From NCBI GenBank assembly GCA_020725555.1, contig DYEU01000026.1, positions 1 to 64,000 on the forward strand: a stretch of DNA of 64,000 nucleotides. Reading direction: 5' to 3'. This document shows, in pieces, positions 50,553 to 60,924 of this stretch (positions are counted from its first letter, which is position 1; the number at the start of each line of letters is the position of its first letter). The notes under the pieces were generated by a model that saw nothing but the letters and a program-made list of their open reading frames with translations, made no database searches and was not told the DNA's origin. Source of the DNA: Desulfatibacillum sp. (lineage in GTDB: Bacteria; Desulfobacterota; Desulfobacteria; Desulfobacterales; SpSt-501). A program made the translations under genes and the position numbers.

Positions 50553-51771
50553 GCGGCTCCCCCCTCCAGAGGGCCTCGCAGAATTCCCCGTTTTCGTAGA
50601 TCGTGCGGCGCGAGCCGTCCGCGAGCAGCGCCGTCACGCGCTTGGGCTCGCCGTTGACGAAATCCCAGTGCAGCGCGGAGTCGTTGAACCCGAGCCGTTT
50701 GCGGGCCGCCCCGTCCAGCCGGCGCGGGTCCCCGGCGTAGGTGTTGCGGTAGGAGGAGCCGAGGGCGATGTGGCAGTTGCCGAACGCGCCGCCGAAGTTC
50801 TCGTCGTAGAGGGTGTTCGCCATGAAGCGGTCGATGGGCGAAAGGCGCCGGTCGGTCAGGGAGACCTCCCCGAGGCGCGAGGCCCCGGGGTCGAGGGCGA
50901 GCTGGCGGCGCAGGAACGCCTGCCCCTCGCGTGCCGTGGCGCGCCGCAGGCGGCCGTCGCGGAATTCCAGCCGCACCCCGCCGACGATGCGGCCGCCGCG
51001 AAAGGAGGGGAGATCGGCGGTGAAGACCCCCGCGGTGCCCCGCCAGTCGGGGCTCAAGAAAATCTCGAAGCTGGGGAGGTTCCGGCCGGTGACCCCCACC
51101 CAGCGGCGCTGTTCCCCGACGCGGACCCTCAGGTCGCAGGAGGCCGACTCGATGCGCAGCTCCCGGGGCGCGAGCCGGTCGAGCCGCGCCCGGATCGCCG
51201 CGACCCGCCGGTGGATCCGCCGCCAGGCGGCGACCGGGTCGGGCCGGTCGAGGAAGCAGGCGCGTGCCGCGGCGCGCGCGTAGGCCCGGAGGCTCAGGCC
51301 CGCGCGGCGGGCGAGCGCGGCGGTGGGCAGCACGCAGAGGGTCCAGCTGTAGCGGCCCTGCGCCTCGCGGTCTTCGAGGATCCGGCGCAGGGGGGCGCCC
51401 GCGGCCTGGATCCGGGCGAGCGCCCCGGGCGGGGCGTCCGCGAGGTGGGTGAGCGCCGTGGGGGCGAGCAGCGAGATCGTCCCGTTCAGCCGCCGCGCAA
51501 GCTCCCTCTCGCCGGGGGCGATGAAGTCGAGCTGCGCCCCGTCGCCCAGGCGGCAGAGCGCCCGCTCCATCGCGGGGGTGGGCGCGCAGCGCAGCACCGG
51601 GTGCAGGCCGCGGCGCAGGAGAAGCTCGTAGAGCCGCTCGGCGAGGCGGGCCGCCTCCGGCGGGTGGCGCAGGGCGACGATGTCCCCGCGGCGGAAGGGC
51701 TCGCGGCGGGCCGTGCACAGCCCCCACCACAGCACCCGCGCGAAGCGTTCGAGCTCGGTTTCGCTGAGCAT
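50506..51771 (-). CDS. M29-family aminopeptidase
   Basis: The 421-residue enzyme matches the thermophilic aminopeptidase family (AmpS, aminopeptidase T). Metal-binding and active-site blocks are visible: EIFLSPD (Glu), LGEVSLTD (Glu), FGNCHIALGSSY (His and Tyr) and ALHWDFV (His and Asp). It would remove N-terminal residues from peptides using two metal ions. No signal peptide, so cytoplasmic. It overlaps the receiver gene at its 3' end. Confidence 0.93.
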   Translation of the reverse strand: MLSETELERFARVLWWGLCTARREPFRRGDIVALRHPPEAARLAERLYELLLRRGLHPVLRCAPTPAMERALCRLGDGAQLDFIAPGERELARRLNGTISLLAPTALTHLADAPPGALARIQAAGAPLRRILEDREAQGRYSWTLCVLPTAALARRAGLSLRAYARAAARACFLDRPDPVAAWRRIHRRVAAIRARLDRLAPRELRIESASCDLRVRVGEQRRWVGVTGRNLPSFEIFLSPDWRGTAGVFTADLPSFRGGRIVGGVRLEFRDGRLRRATAREGQAFLRRQLALDPGASRLGEVSLTDRRLSPIDRFMANTLYDENFGGAFGNCHIALGSSYRNTYAGDPRRLDGAARKRLGFNDSALHWDFVNGEPKRVTALLADGSRRTIYENGEFCEALWRGEPLRRRPRKGSEARSGG

Positions 51772-51822
51772 CGGCCCGTTCCCCCCGGGCAGGCCGGCCG
51801 GTTCCGGCCCCGGCGGCCCGCG

Positions 51823-52071
51823 TCAGTCGTCCTTGAGAAAGAGCCGGTGGTATTCGGCCTCGTCCAGGTGGCGGCGGAGCAGCCGGTGGACGAGGTCGAA
51901 GACCCCGGAGAGCTCCTCGGGCTCGAGCCGCGGCAGCAGGGCGGCGAGGAGCGCGTCGTCGGAAAATTTCTGGAGCACCCAGGCGACGGTGTGCTCGTCG
52001 GTCTTGCGGTCCAGGCCGAAGCCGACGAGCCCGTCGTATTCCTCGACGAAGCGGTGGCTGTGTCGTCCCAT
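51823..52071 (-). CDS. Small protein of unknown function
   Basis: The 82-residue protein MGRHSHRFVEEYDGLVGFGL... is acidic and helical, with DEHTVAWVLQKFSDDALLAALL and a final LDEAEYHRLFLKDD. No known family is recognised. A clear GAGGAG ribosome site precedes the ATG at 52071, which is why the longer upstream frame was not used. It lies 78 bases after the hybrid kinase. Confidence 0.65.
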   Translation of the reverse strand: MGRHSHRFVEEYDGLVGFGLDRKTDEHTVAWVLQKFSDDALLAALLPRLEPEELSGVFDLVHRLLRRHLDEAEYHRLFLKDD

Positions 52072-52149
52072 GCGCTCCTCCGCGGGACGGCCGCGCGGGG
52101 CCGCCGCCTCGGGGTTCCTACCCCGCGGGGCCCCGTTTTGCAAGAGGCC

Positions 52150-53948
<1,799 letters not shown>

Positions 53949-53952
<4 letters not shown>

Positions 53953-55175
53953 GGCAGCGCCTCCCCCCAAAGCGAGGCCATGGCCTCCAGGTGATGGGCG
54001 GTTTGCGCGGCGACGGAGGCCAACGACTCCGGCGGGAGCCCCAGCGCCTCCCAGGCCGCGGGCCGCAGCGGCGGGACGAGCACCTCGCCGCTGGAGCCGA
54101 TCCCGAGGGCGTTGACCAGGACGTCGGCCACGTGCACGATCGCCGCCGGCAGGGGGTCGGGGGAGGCCTCGGGCTCGTGGTGGAAGCTGGCGGCGTGCTC
54201 GAGCAGGAGGGGAAGTCGCCACCGCTGCAGCAGCACCTGCCCGATCCAGGCGTGGATGCAGCCGAGCTCGCGGCGTTCGGCGTCGCTGAGGCAGAGGCCC
54301 TCCCGCCGCGCGGTCCGGAGCGCCCCGAGCATCTCCTCGGGGAAGAAGAGGTAGAGGACCAGCCGGCCGAGATCGTGCAGCAGCCCTGCGGAGAAGAGCT
54401 GCTCGGTCTGGCGCAGATTTTTCTGCGCGGCGAACAGCCGACTGGCGATGCCGCAGGCGAGGCTGTGCTCCAGGAAGCGGCGCATGTCGATCACGCGCCG
54501 CGGGATGCGGCGGAAGGCCGAAATGACGCTCAGCCCGAGGGCGAGCGCCGAGAGCTCCCGCGTGCCGATCAGCGTGACCGCAAGCGACACCCGGTCCACG
54601 GGGGCGGGCAGGCCGTAGAGGGCGGAGTTGACGATCTTCAGGAGCATCGCCGTGAGGCTCGGGCTCTTGTGGATCACCTGGGCCATCCGGTCGGCCGTGG
54701 CGAGCGGGTTGGCGATCACCTCGTTGAGCTCGAAGACGATCGTCGAGATCTCGGGCAGGGCGATCTCCCGTTCCATGAAGATCTCGAGGAAATCGCGCCG
54801 CCGCGCGGGCCCCCCGCCGGCCGGCGCCTCCGGGGGAAGCTCCGGCGCCTCCGGCGGCGGAAGGCGCCGCGCGGCCCGGTAGAGGGCCGCGGCGCGGAGC
54901 ATTTCGGCCACGGCCGGGTGCCCGCGGTCGGCGTGGCGGAAGCGGGGCTCGAGCTCGCGCCGGAGGGCCTCGAGCTGCCGCGGGTCAACCCCCGGCGGAT
55001 CCGCGGCCGGCTTCGTCTCCCCGCGCACGGCGACGCGGCTCACCCCCCACATTTTGAAAATGCGGATGTGCTCGGCGCCGATTGTCTTGCCGCGGGAGAG
55101 CAAAAGACGGCCGTTCACGTCCCGGACATCCTCGGCCAGGACCATCCCGGGCCGGACCTGCGCCAATCCCGTCAT
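53949..55175 (-). CDS. HDOD-domain signalling protein
   Basis: The 408-residue protein has a short N-terminal beta domain (MTGLAQVRPGMVLAEDVRDVNGRLLLSRG), a Pro-rich linker, and an HDOD domain at about residues 150-350 with PLATADRMAQVIHKSPSLTAMLLKIVNS and LLHDLGRLVLYLFFP. HDOD proteins are enzymatically dead HD-domain relatives that relay regulatory signals. The ATG at 55175 was chosen over an upstream frame because the VRPGMVLAEDV motif is the family N-terminus. It is translationally coupled to the hybrid kinase, suggesting one pathway. Confidence 0.9.
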
Positions 55176-55336
55176 GTCGATCGCCTCCTCGACCCGCGCG
55201 GGGCGCGCGCGAGGGCGCAACACCCCCGGCGCGCCGGCCGCGGTTCCCTGAAGGCGTTATCGTCCCGCGGGGGGCGGAACTTGAGGTCGGGGAGGGAGCG
55301 CCGTGCGCGCAGGCGGGGCCCGCGGCGTGCCGGGGG

Positions 55337-55723
55337 TCAGGGCGCGGTCTCGAGGGCGTGGAAGGCGCGGCGGATGTGCGCGATGCGCCGCCGGTTGACG
55401 CCCAGGTCCCAGAAGCCGACGCGGCACGCCGCGCGGAAGTGGATCACGCAGGCCTCCTCGTCGATCCGGAATTCGAGGTCGTCGACGAAGCCGAAGAGGC
55501 GCGAGCGGCACTCCGCGCGGATCGCGAGTTCCTCCACGGCCGTCACCCGCGTGCGCGGAAGCGCCCGCAGGACGGCGAGCAGCCGCTCGCGGGCCGCCGG
55601 CGCCGGCCCCGTGAAGGCGATCGGGGCGAGCCGCCGGCCCGGCGGGGCCGAGGTGCTTGCGACGCAGCAGGGCGCCTTCGGGCAGGGCGGCAACGCCGGG
55701 GCGGGGGGCGGGGTGGGGCTCAT
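55337..55723 (-). CDS. DUF1499 family protein
   Basis: The 128-residue protein fits DUF1499: PPCPKAPCCVASTS at the N-terminus, LAVLRALPRTRV, then the core CRSRLFGFVDDLEFRIDEEACVIHFRAACRVGFWDLGVNRRRI. Function is unknown. It follows the hydrolase-OsmC fusion with an ATGA overlap, so the two are likely made together. Confidence 0.88.
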   Translation of the reverse strand: MSPTPPPAPALPPCPKAPCCVASTSAPPGRRLAPIAFTGPAPAARERLLAVLRALPRTRVTAVEELAIRAECRSRLFGFVDDLEFRIDEEACVIHFRAACRVGFWDLGVNRRRIAHIRRAFHALETAP

Positions 55724-56967
55724 GGATCGGCTTCCCCGGGGCCGCCCGGCTCCCGCAGGCGGGTGGCGACGACGACGTTGCCGGTGAGCGTGCGGTGGAC
55801 CGGGCAGCGGTCGGCGATCGCGAGCATCCGCTCCCGCTGCCCGCGGTCGAGCGGTCCTTCGAGCTCGATGTCGCGCTCGATCCGGTCGAGAACCCCCTCC
55901 CGCTGCTCGCACTCCGCACATTCGGCGGCGTGGATCTTCTTGTGGCGCAGGCGGACGGAGACGGCCTCGAGCGGCCAGCCCTTGCGGTCGGCGTACATGC
56001 GCAGCGTCATGGCCGTGCAGGCGCCCAGCGAGGCGACCAGGAGATCGAAGGGGCTCGGCCCCTGGTCGGTGCCGCCGAGCGCCACGGGCTCGTCGGCGAT
56101 CAGGGAGTGCCGGTGGATGCGGATTTCGGTGAGCAGCCCGCCCGGGCCCGTGCGCGCCGTGATGGGCCGGGGGGCGGGCGACGGGGGCTCGGCCGGCAGG
56201 GCCTCCTCGGCGATGTAGCGCCGCGCCCAGGCGGCGATCACCGCGCCGGCGTAACGCGAGTCCGCCGGGTTGGAGAGCAGGTGGTCCGCCCCCGCGAGGG
56301 CGACGAAGCTCTTGGGGTGGCGGGCGGCCTCGAAGATGCGCGCCGCGTGCGCGATGCCGACCGTCTCGTCCTGCGGGGAATGCAGGATGAGCAGCGCGCG
56401 GTTCAGTTCCCGGATCGTGCGCGCGGGGTCGAGGCGCGCGAGGTCCTCGACGAATTTGCGGCGGAGGCGGAAGGGGCGGCCGCCGATCGTGACCTCGGCT
56501 TCCCCCCGGGCGGCGATCGCCGCGGCGGCGGGGCCGAGCAGCCGGAAGACGTCCCGCGGGTCGAAGGGGGCGGCCAAGGTCGCGACCGCGCGGCAGGAGG
56601 GGACGGCGGGGGCCGCCTGCAGCACCGCGGCCCCGCCCCAGGAGTGGCCGACGAGGAGCCGGGGGCCTTCATAAGCGGCTTCGAGAAAGCGGGCCGCGGC
56701 CTTCACGTCCTCGACGTTCGAGAGAAAACTCGTGGCGGCGAAATCGCCGCCGCTCTCGCCCAGCCCGGTGAAGTCGAAGCGCAGCACCGCAATCCCCTCC
56801 CGCGTGAGGGCCCGGCAGAGGTGGTGCGCCGCCTTGAGGTGTTTCGAGCAGGTGAAGCAGTGGGCGAAGAGGGCGTAGGCGAGGGGCCGGCCGTCGAGCG
56901 GCAAATCGAGCAGTGCGGCCAGCCGCTGTCCCTCGGATCCGGGAAAATCGAGTCTCTCCAGTCGCAT
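55720..56967 (-). CDS. Alpha/beta hydrolase fused to OsmC-like peroxidase domain
   Basis: Residues 1-260 are an alpha/beta hydrolase with the nucleophile elbow VGHSWGGAAV, an LRFDFTGLGESGG loop and a late ADHLLS segment (His). Residues 270-415 are an OsmC domain with the two redox cysteines in LGACTAMTLRMYADRKGW and RCPVHRTLTGNV. OsmC domains reduce organic hydroperoxides. The fusion is a known arrangement; the hydrolase substrate is not clear. Start at 56967 is from the family N-terminus MRLERLDFPGSEGQRLAALL. Confidence 0.92.
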   Translation of the reverse strand: MRLERLDFPGSEGQRLAALLDLPLDGRPLAYALFAHCFTCSKHLKAAHHLCRALTREGIAVLRFDFTGLGESGGDFAATSFLSNVEDVKAAARFLEAAYEGPRLLVGHSWGGAAVLQAAPAVPSCRAVATLAAPFDPRDVFRLLGPAAAAIAARGEAEVTIGGRPFRLRRKFVEDLARLDPARTIRELNRALLILHSPQDETVGIAHAARIFEAARHPKSFVALAGADHLLSNPADSRYAGAVIAAWARRYIAEEALPAEPPSPAPRPITARTGPGGLLTEIRIHRHSLIADEPVALGGTDQGPSPFDLLVASLGACTAMTLRMYADRKGWPLEAVSVRLRHKKIHAAECAECEQREGVLDRIERDIELEGPLDRGQRERMLAIADRCPVHRTLTGNVVVATRLREPGGPGEADP

Positions 56968-57011
56968 CGGTGCCTTCGCCTTTCTTCGCGCCTCCCCCCC
57001 GGCCGCGAGCC

Positions 57012-58046
57012 TCAGGCCGCCGCCGCAAAACGGGGCCGCAGGCGGCCGGCGATCTCCTCGGGGTAGCCGACGCAGATGCTCTCCTCGTAGAGCCACCGCA
57101 GGGCGGTCGCATCCGGGGTCGCCAGCCGCGGGTTGTAGTAGATGCGCGGGGAGAAGACGAGGTGGAGCCGGAAGTGCTTCTCGCCCCCCCGCCCCGGGAA
57201 GAAGCAGACGTTGAAGCTGCCGATCCCCATCTCCGCGTAGCCGGCGATCGCCGCCGCGAGGCCCGCGGCGATGTCGCGGCGGGCCGCCTCGTCAAGGTCG
57301 AGCATCGTCGTGCGCCCCTCGACGACGCCGAGGACGTCCCCGGCGACGCCGGCCGGCGCGAAGGCCGCCAGCCACGCCACCCCGCCGATCCGGCCGAGGA
57401 AGCGGGATCCGCGGCCGGCCTCCTCGGCGACGAGTTCCTCCCAGTAGACGCCGCCCGTGCGGCGCCACCACGCCTCGGAGGCGGCGAGCTCCTCGCGCAG
57501 CCGGTTGGGCGCCGTCGAGCTGCAGAAGACCTGGAGGTGGGGGTGGATGAGCGAGCTGCCCGAGGCGGGGAGAAAGTTCCAGCTCAGCAGGAAGTAGACC
57601 GCTTCGGGGTGGCCGCGGCGGAGCGCCCGCTCGTAGAACTCCCCGGCGAGGGCGAGCCCGTCGGCGATGCGGCCTGCGGGGACGGCCCCGGGCGGGAAAT
57701 GGTGCTCCGGCCCCATCGTCGCGACCGCGCCGAGGGCGTCGTAGGGGGCGAGGTTCGGGAAGAGCCACTGTTCACCGCGGCGCATCCGGCCCTCGGCGGC
57801 GAAGGCGGGCGGAAAGCAGGGGGTGTGGGTGAGGACCCGTTCCGGGCAGAAGGGGCACTCGGCGCGGGTCTGCTCCGCGAGGGCGGCCGCGTCCGGCAGG
57901 TCGAAGGCGAGCGGCCGGAAATGGCAGATCCGCGCACTGCGGCCGGTCAGCGGGTCCCGGCGGACTTCGACGGGGATCGACCGCGGCGCCATCGCCGCGA
58001 AGGGGTCGAGCAGCTCGGCCCGTTTTTCGTGGACCTCGAAGTTCAT
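57012..58046 (-). CDS. GalT-like HIT-superfamily nucleotidyltransferase
   Basis: The 344-residue protein has a zinc-type CPFCPERVLT, the active-site HIT-like SLIHPHLQVFCSS (His-Pro-His), and FNVCFFPGRGGEKHFRLHLVFSPRI. It resembles galactose-1-phosphate uridylyltransferase and ADP-glucose phosphorylase, but the exact sugar is uncertain. No galactose genes are nearby. The ATG at 58046 is chosen as the start of the MNFEVHEKRAELLDPF opening. Confidence 0.8.
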   Translation of the reverse strand: MNFEVHEKRAELLDPFAAMAPRSIPVEVRRDPLTGRSARICHFRPLAFDLPDAAALAEQTRAECPFCPERVLTHTPCFPPAFAAEGRMRRGEQWLFPNLAPYDALGAVATMGPEHHFPPGAVPAGRIADGLALAGEFYERALRRGHPEAVYFLLSWNFLPASGSSLIHPHLQVFCSSTAPNRLREELAASEAWWRRTGGVYWEELVAEEAGRGSRFLGRIGGVAWLAAFAPAGVAGDVLGVVEGRTTMLDLDEAARRDIAAGLAAAIAGYAEMGIGSFNVCFFPGRGGEKHFRLHLVFSPRIYYNPRLATPDATALRWLYEESICVGYPEEIAGRLRPRFAAAA

Positions 58047-58065
58047 GGCGCGCATCCTTTCGCGT

Positions 58066-58755
58066 TCAGGAAAAGGGCTCGGTGAAGACGCGCGCCCGGG
58101 GAAAGCGCGCATCGATCACCTGGAGGGCCTCGGCGATCATCTCCCCCCGGCCGCAGAGGTAGAAGTCGTAGTCCCCCTCGGCAAGCTCCTCGCGCAGGGC
58201 GTCGGTCACGCGGCCGGGGCGGGTCCCCGCGGGCAGGGGCTGCGCCTGCCGCGAGAGGCAGCCGCGGTAGCGGGCGGCGCGGGGCTCGAGAAATTCGCGG
58301 TAGAAGAGCCCGCCGGCTCGCCCGGCGCCGTGGAAGAGGACGAAGCCGCGCACGCCGGAGGCGGCCATGGACCGAAAGGGGGCGATGCCGACCCCCGTGG
58401 CGGCGAAGACCGGCGTCCGCGGGGCGGGCGCGAACACAAAATAGCCGTGCGGCCCCGACGCGGCGATCGCGGTGCCCGGGGGCGCCTCGCAGAGAAAGGG
58501 GCTGATGCTCCCCCCGGGGACGCGGCGGACGAGGATCCGGAGCACCCCCTCCCCCGGGCCGGAGGCGATCGTGTAGTCCCGCTCGACCCCCCCTTCCCGG
58601 ATCCGCAGCCGTTGCCCCGGCAGGAAGCGGAAGCCCGGGGGCCGCTCCAAGTCGAGCTCGAAGACCTCCGGCGACAGGGAGCGGCGGGCGAGCAGCCGGA
58701 GGGTCTGCCGGCCGGCGATCGGCGGGGCGGGCGCGTTCAGGCTTCCCGGCGCCAT
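58066..58755 (-). CDS. FAD-dependent ferredoxin-reductase-like oxidoreductase
   Basis: The 229-residue FNR-superfamily protein has the FAD-binding RLRIREGGVERDYTIASGPGEG, the NAD(P)-binding ATGVGIAPFRSMAASG and the C-terminal LCGRGEMIAEALQVIDARF, VFTEPFS end. It would shuttle electrons between NAD(P)H and an iron-sulfur or flavin partner that is not encoded nearby. Start at 58755 overlaps the cobalamin adenosyltransferase stop by 19 bases. Confidence 0.88.
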   Translation of the reverse strand: MAPGSLNAPAPPIAGRQTLRLLARRSLSPEVFELDLERPPGFRFLPGQRLRIREGGVERDYTIASGPGEGVLRILVRRVPGGSISPFLCEAPPGTAIAASGPHGYFVFAPAPRTPVFAATGVGIAPFRSMAASGVRGFVLFHGAGRAGGLFYREFLEPRAARYRGCLSRQAQPLPAGTRPGRVTDALREELAEGDYDFYLCGRGEMIAEALQVIDARFPRARVFTEPFS

Positions 58756-59309
58756 GGGGTTTCTTCGACCCCCGCGACCCGGTTCAGGGTCCGGGCCAGG
58801 ACGAAGAAGTAATCCGAGAGGCGGTTGAGGTAGCGCAGGGCCTCGCGCCGCCAGGCGGGGGCCTCCCCGGGCGACCCGCGGCCGAGGCGCACCAGGCGGC
58901 GCTCGGCCCGGCGACACACGGTGCGGGCGAGATGGGCCCACGCCGCGGCCGGGCAGCCCCCCGGCAGCAGAAAGGAGCGCAATTCCGGCAGAGCGGCCTC
59001 CATGCGGCCGATCGCGCGCTCGAGCCGCGCGGTCCCCTCGGGGTCCAGGGGGGGGAGCAGCGCGGCGGAGGGCGCGGAGCCGTCCGCGGAGAGCCAGGCC
59101 CCGATCGGGAAGAGGTCGGACTGCACGGTGCGGAGCTCCGGCGCGCAGGACGCCGCCTCGGGGGGCAGGGCGGCGATTAGGCCGCCGATCACGGCGTTCA
59201 GCTCGTCCACGTCGCCGGAGGCCTCCAGCCGCTCGTCGTCCTTGAGGACGCGCTCGCCGCTGAAGAGGCTCGTTCTCCCGCCGTCCCCGCTGCCGGTTGC
59301 GACCTTCAT
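58737..59309 (-). CDS. Cob(I)alamin adenosyltransferase, PduO type
   Basis: The 190-residue ATR enzyme attaches the adenosyl group to cobalamin to make coenzyme B12. Signatures are ATGSGDGGRTSLFSGERV, EASGDVDELNAVIG, CRRAERRLVRLG and RYLNRLSDYFFVLART. It lies 54 bases after the threonine-dehydratase gene. Other B12-biosynthesis genes are absent from the window. Confidence 0.94.
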   Translation of the reverse strand: MKVATGSGDGGRTSLFSGERVLKDDERLEASGDVDELNAVIGGLIAALPPEAASCAPELRTVQSDLFPIGAWLSADGSAPSAALLPPLDPEGTARLERAIGRMEAALPELRSFLLPGGCPAAAWAHLARTVCRRAERRLVRLGRGSPGEAPAWRREALRYLNRLSDYFFVLARTLNRVAGVEETPWRREA

Positions 59310-59363
59310 CGTGCACCCCCCGGGACCCTGCGGCTTTCTGCCTAACGCATCCGGCGAGGGGGG

Positions 59364-60356
59364 TCAAGCCTGCGCCGGCCCGTCCTCGCCCTCGTCCGCC
59401 AGGATCTGCCGCAGGACGGCGCCGTCGATGTTGCCGCCGCTCAGCAGGACGCCGACCCGCCCGCCCGGCGGCACGGACCCCTCGAGCAGGGCGGCGAGGC
59501 CGAGGGCGCCGGAGGGTTCGACGACGAGCTTGAGGCGCTCGCCGAGCAGGCGCACGGCGCGGGCGATCGATTCCTCGCGGACGGTGGCCATGTCGGCCAC
59601 GAAGGCGCGCACCAGGGGGAAGGTGTGGCGGCCGAGCGAAGGGGTGCGCGTGCCGTCGGCGATCGTCGGCGGGTGGTGCACGGTGTGCAGGACCCCCGTG
59701 CGGAAGGAGCGCGTGGCGTCGTCGGCGAGCGCGGGCTCGACCCCGATCACGGCGCAGGAGGCGGAGCGGCTGCGGACGGCGACGGCGCAGCCGCTCAGCA
59801 GCCCCCCGCCGCCGCAGGGGACCAGGAGGCGGTCGAGACCGCCCGTCTGCTCCCAGAATTCGAGGGCCGCGGTTCCCTGCCCGGCGATCACGTCGGGGTG
59901 GTCGAAGGGCGGGATGAGGACCGAGCCTTCCCGGGCCTGGATTTCGCGCGCGATCTCCTCGCGGCTGCGCTCGCGGGGGTCGTAGAGGATCACCCGCGCC
60001 CCGTAGCCCTCGGTCGCCCGGCGCTTGATGCGCGGGGCGTCGTCGGGCATGACGACGGTCGCGGCCACGCCGAGGATCCGGCTCACGAGGGCGACGGCCT
60101 GGGCGTGGTTTCCCGAGGAAAAGGTGATGACCCCGCGGGTGCGCTCTTCGGCCGTGAGGCGGGAGACGGCGTTGTAGGCGCCGCGGAATTTGAAGGCCCC
60201 GGTGCGCTGGAGGTTTTCCGCCTTGAAGAAGAGCTCGCAGCCGAACCGGGCGTTCAGCGTCCGCGAGGTGAAGACGGGGGTGCGGTGGGCGATGCCCGCG
60301 AGCCGGCGGGCGGCGTCCTCCACGCGGTTCGACCATGCGGCGAGATCGGGGGTCAT
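59364..60356 (-). CDS. Threonine/serine dehydratase, PLP-dependent
   Basis: The 330-residue fold-type II enzyme has the PLP lysine in GAFKFRGAYNAVSRL, SSGNHAQAVALVSRIL, the phosphate-binding GGGGLLSG and a C-terminal LSGGNIDG. It converts threonine to 2-oxobutanoate (or serine to pyruvate). It lacks the C-terminal ACT regulatory domain of biosynthetic IlvA, so a catabolic TdcB-type role or serine racemase is possible. Confidence 0.9.
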   Translation of the reverse strand: MTPDLAAWSNRVEDAARRLAGIAHRTPVFTSRTLNARFGCELFFKAENLQRTGAFKFRGAYNAVSRLTAEERTRGVITFSSGNHAQAVALVSRILGVAATVVMPDDAPRIKRRATEGYGARVILYDPRERSREEIAREIQAREGSVLIPPFDHPDVIAGQGTAALEFWEQTGGLDRLLVPCGGGGLLSGCAVAVRSRSASCAVIGVEPALADDATRSFRTGVLHTVHHPPTIADGTRTPSLGRHTFPLVRAFVADMATVREESIARAVRLLGERLKLVVEPSGALGLAALLEGSVPPGGRVGVLLSGGNIDGAVLRQILADEGEDGPAQA

Positions 60357-60378
60357 CGGGCTCCTTTCCGGCCTGCGC

Positions 60379-60924
60379 TCACCAGGCCTCGGGCGGCAGG
60401 GGTTCCCAAGGGTAGCGGTCCTCGCGCACGCGAACCCAGACGAGACGGCCCGCTTCGCGCCACGGGTCGAGGACCAGCCCCTCGGCGAAGGCGCCGCCGG
60501 TGGCGGTCACCACGACGCTGTTGTGCTCCCGGAGATCGCTGCCGCGGTGGGCGACCCCCCAGTGCAGCTCAAGCGTGCGCAGCCCGAGCGGTGTGAGGTG
60601 CCGGAGCAGGTCCTCGGTCCAGTGGTAGCACAAGCCGCGCTCGCGGGCGCCGACCTGGACGAGGAGGTTGTGCCAGCGGGCGGGCGGGGCGACCCGGTAG
60701 TCCGCGGCGAGCCTGCGGGAGACGGCGTGGGCGGTGACGGCGAGCGCGTGCGCCTCGGCGCGGTCGACCCCCTCGCCGAGGGCGACCAGGGCGGCCTCGA
60801 GGCCGGCGATCCGCCGCTCCTCGGCTTCCTCCCCCGCGCCGCCCCGCAGGGCCGGCCCGGCGCAGGAGATGAGGAGCGGCAGGAGGCAGAGCCAACCGAG
60901 GGGGCGGCGGGGCGGGTTCAGCAT
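60379..60924 (-). CDS. Predicted lipoprotein with candidate Cys-His-Asp (transglutaminase/papain-like) triad
   Basis: The 181-residue protein has a lipoprotein signal (PLGWLCLLPLLISC, cleavage before Cys about residue 21). The mature part contains GLCYHWTEDLL, later DLREHNSVVVTA and LVLDPWREAGRLVW. Cys, His and Asp in this order resemble a papain-like or transglutaminase-like catalytic triad. This is inference from motif order; no family was recognised. It overlaps the SMUG1-type gene by 7 bases. Confidence 0.7.
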   Translation of the reverse strand: MLNPPRRPLGWLCLLPLLISCAGPALRGGAGEEAEERRIAGLEAALVALGEGVDRAEAHALAVTAHAVSRRLAADYRVAPPARWHNLLVQVGARERGLCYHWTEDLLRHLTPLGLRTLELHWGVAHRGSDLREHNSVVVTATGGAFAEGLVLDPWREAGRLVWVRVREDRYPWEPLPPEAW

